Origin: Botrytis cinerea B05.10
Lineage: Eukaryota > Ascomycota > Leotiomycetes > Helotiales > Sclerotiniaceae
Length of the DNA: 64,000 nt
Direction: 5' to 3'
NCBI RefSeq assembly: GCF_000143535.2
Contig: NC_037319.1
Location: 2,232,001 to 2,296,000, forward strand
Below, in pieces: positions 62,396-64,000 of this stretch. A model generated the notes under the pieces. That model ran no database searches, was not told the origin of the DNA, and saw only the letters and a list, made by a program, of their open reading frames with translations. Position numbers and translations under genes: made by a program. Every line of letters starts with the position of its first letter. Position 1 is the first letter of the stretch.

Positions 62396-64000
62396 ATCTG
62401 CGTGGGAGCGCTGGATGCGATTTTCTTCTCTAGTCTCTAGTCTCTAGTCTCTAGTTTGGTCGGGTCGAATGTTGTTTTAGTTTGGAGCAGAAGAGACGCG
62501 GTGATGTCGACGGGGCTCTGAAAGGGGAGTATGTGTGTATGAATGGATGGATGGATATGGATGGATATGGATGGGTGGATAGATGGTATGGATGGATGGA
62601 TGGATGGATGGATGGATGGGTGTGTGGATGGGTGTATGTATGTGTGTATGTATGTACAGTAGTAATTGCAGATACCGTGATAAAATACTGAGAGTGATGG
62701 CAAATGAGAGGCAGGTCTGGCAAGTTGACGGCCAGAATAAAATCCGTCTCTGATCGAATCAAAGACGATTAAATGATCCTAGATTTGGGTTGGTGTATTA
62801 CGAAGCCTACATATTTCATTATAAAATATGCCAAAGGATGTCATGGGTTCCAAGGCTTTGTTTCGTGATATTTCAGATATACCAGCAATAAGTCCCGTCG
62901 TGAGTAATCAGTAGGTAATCTGCCCACCCCCCAAAATAGATAAGGAGAAAACGGCGGCAGTGGCAGTGGCAGTGGCAGGTAGTAGGAGCAGTGGCCGTGG
63001 CAAAGTGGATGGGATGGATGAGATCTGTACGGGACCTGTACGGTATCTGTACGGTATCTAGACCACCACCACCCACAACGGAACGGAGGAGTCAAGTAGG
63101 CAGGTACGTATCGAAGGCTGGATTTGATGGCTGGAGCTGATCATGAATAAAATCAACTGGAAAGGGAAGGCTGCACTGGCCCAACTGGTGAAAGTGGTAA
63201 AACCGCTTTGAATGCGTGTGTATGGCGTGTGAGATGGATGGGTAGATGAATTTGGGTTGTTTTGGGAATCGATGTAGATGATGAATATTTTAATTAATGC
63301 TCCAGTGCTAGTGATTATCGATATGTTTTATTATCATCTGTTCCGTTTAAAATGATTGTTTGCACCTTCCCATTTACGATTTACCATTTCACCCTTTATT
63401 CACATCAGCCCTTCCCCCCTCCCCCTTCTTGTCTCGAAATTGCGGTTAAGCTATGGGTCACAAGATTACACAATACGATCTGAAAGGAATAAAATGCCTG
63501 CTTACTCTCCCATCTCCAATGTCAGACTAGTCCTATCGCATATGGACAGTTGCAGTATCATTTCTCAAAGTATCTACAAGTACCTACGTACCTACGTACC
63601 TATCAATACAATAAAAGTTTCAATCCAGATTCTCCTCATTCTTGTATGATATGTAGATGTACCCCATACACACATGCCCCTTTGTTGGAATCAATACATG
63701 CATCTATTTTTAGAAATAACTTTGATATCGGCATAGAACATCACTTCTACACCCATCAAAATCATCTATCTGCGCTCCCTTTCAAGAATTCACAACCATA
63801 AAGAATACGATGGAATACGGTAAAACATATCATCACACCCGCCAACGATTACTTGAATGTGTTTATGATTATCCCCCCCCTCCGGTGAGTAGATTGATCC
63901 CCTAACCCTTCTCGCCGTGTCGATAAGTAAACATGTGAACATATTCCCCTGTATCTCAAGCCAGTGAACAAATCAAAAAGGTCTCGCTTCAGCCAGTCAG
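62396..64000. other. Upstream region of ING/PHD gene, no further gene seen
   Basis: Contains CTAGTCTCTAGTCT repeats (62433-62454), a (GGAT)n/(GTAT)n repeat at 62540-62660 and (GTACG) units near 63025-63055. No conserved coding sequence found up to the window end. Confidence 0.5.
62540..62660. repeat. (GGAT)n-rich microsatellite
   Basis: Imperfect ATGG/GGAT units grade into TGTATG units. Long open frames on both strands here are products of the repeat. Confidence 0.85.

Overview
The window looks like nuclear DNA of a filamentous ascomycete. Genes have several short introns (about 45-110 nt, GTAAG-type donors). Conserved fungal genes are present: PacC, forkhead, DML1, RLP24, an NSUN5/Rcm1-type methyltransferase and an ING/PHD protein. 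GC-balanced gene space alternates with an extremely AT-rich block. In paired repeats of that block the differences are almost all C-to-T or G-to-A, as expected of repeat-induced point mutation (RIP). Protein flavour and AT-island layout suggest a leotiomycete (Botrytis/Sclerotinia-like). That placement is inference, not proof.

Layout. (1) 0.3-3.1 kb and 23.7-26.6 kb: remains of a small secondary-metabolism-type locus, with an AATase-family acyltransferase (-), a Baeyer-Villiger-type flavin monooxygenase (+) and a cytochrome P450 (-). The monooxygenase gene is split by 20.5 kb of AT-rich DNA at 3142-23655. I resolve that insert into three nested elements: a 2.1-kb TIR transposon with TA ends; inside it a minus-strand Ty3/gypsy element with 271-bp LTRs; inside that a plus-strand chromodomain Ty3/gypsy element with 183-bp LTRs and a 5-bp target duplication. 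(2) 26.6-28.4 kb: intergenic with a second, small AT-rich island. (3) 28.4-31.6 kb: divergent ribosome-biogenesis pair, Rcm1/NSUN5-type rRNA methyltransferase (-) and RLP24 (+), sharing a short promoter with PAC-like and RRPE-like boxes. (4) 33.2-35.3 kb: FHA plus forkhead transcription factor (-). (5) 35.3-40.7 kb: gene-poor, with many micro- and minisatellites and two copies of a GC-rich hairpin motif. (6) 40.7-43.9 kb: secreted, probably GPI-anchored repeat protein built of tandemly duplicated exon-intron units (-). (7) 45.6-48.6 kb: DML1/Misato (-) and an AhpC/TSA-like protein (+), divergent. (8) 48.9-50.1 kb: a five-exon NTF2/SnoaL-like gene (-), hidden because all its exons are short. 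(9) 50.7-52.8 kb: PacC (-), with nine GCCAAG PacC-type sites upstream. (10) 55.4-58.1 kb: a poly(A)-polymerase-like protein with a C-terminal MJ1316 domain (+). (11) 58.6-62.4 kb: ING-family PHD-finger protein (-) with a long Lys-Glu repeat.

The most unusual signals are the three-level nested insertion that killed the monooxygenase gene, a 31-nt palindrome present six times at exactly the same length in the AT-rich DNA, the cluster of PacC sites in the pacC promoter, and the hairpin motif that twice sits beside simple repeats. Exon boundaries were worked out by eye from splice signals and reading frame, so they may be off by a base or, in a few genes, an exon.
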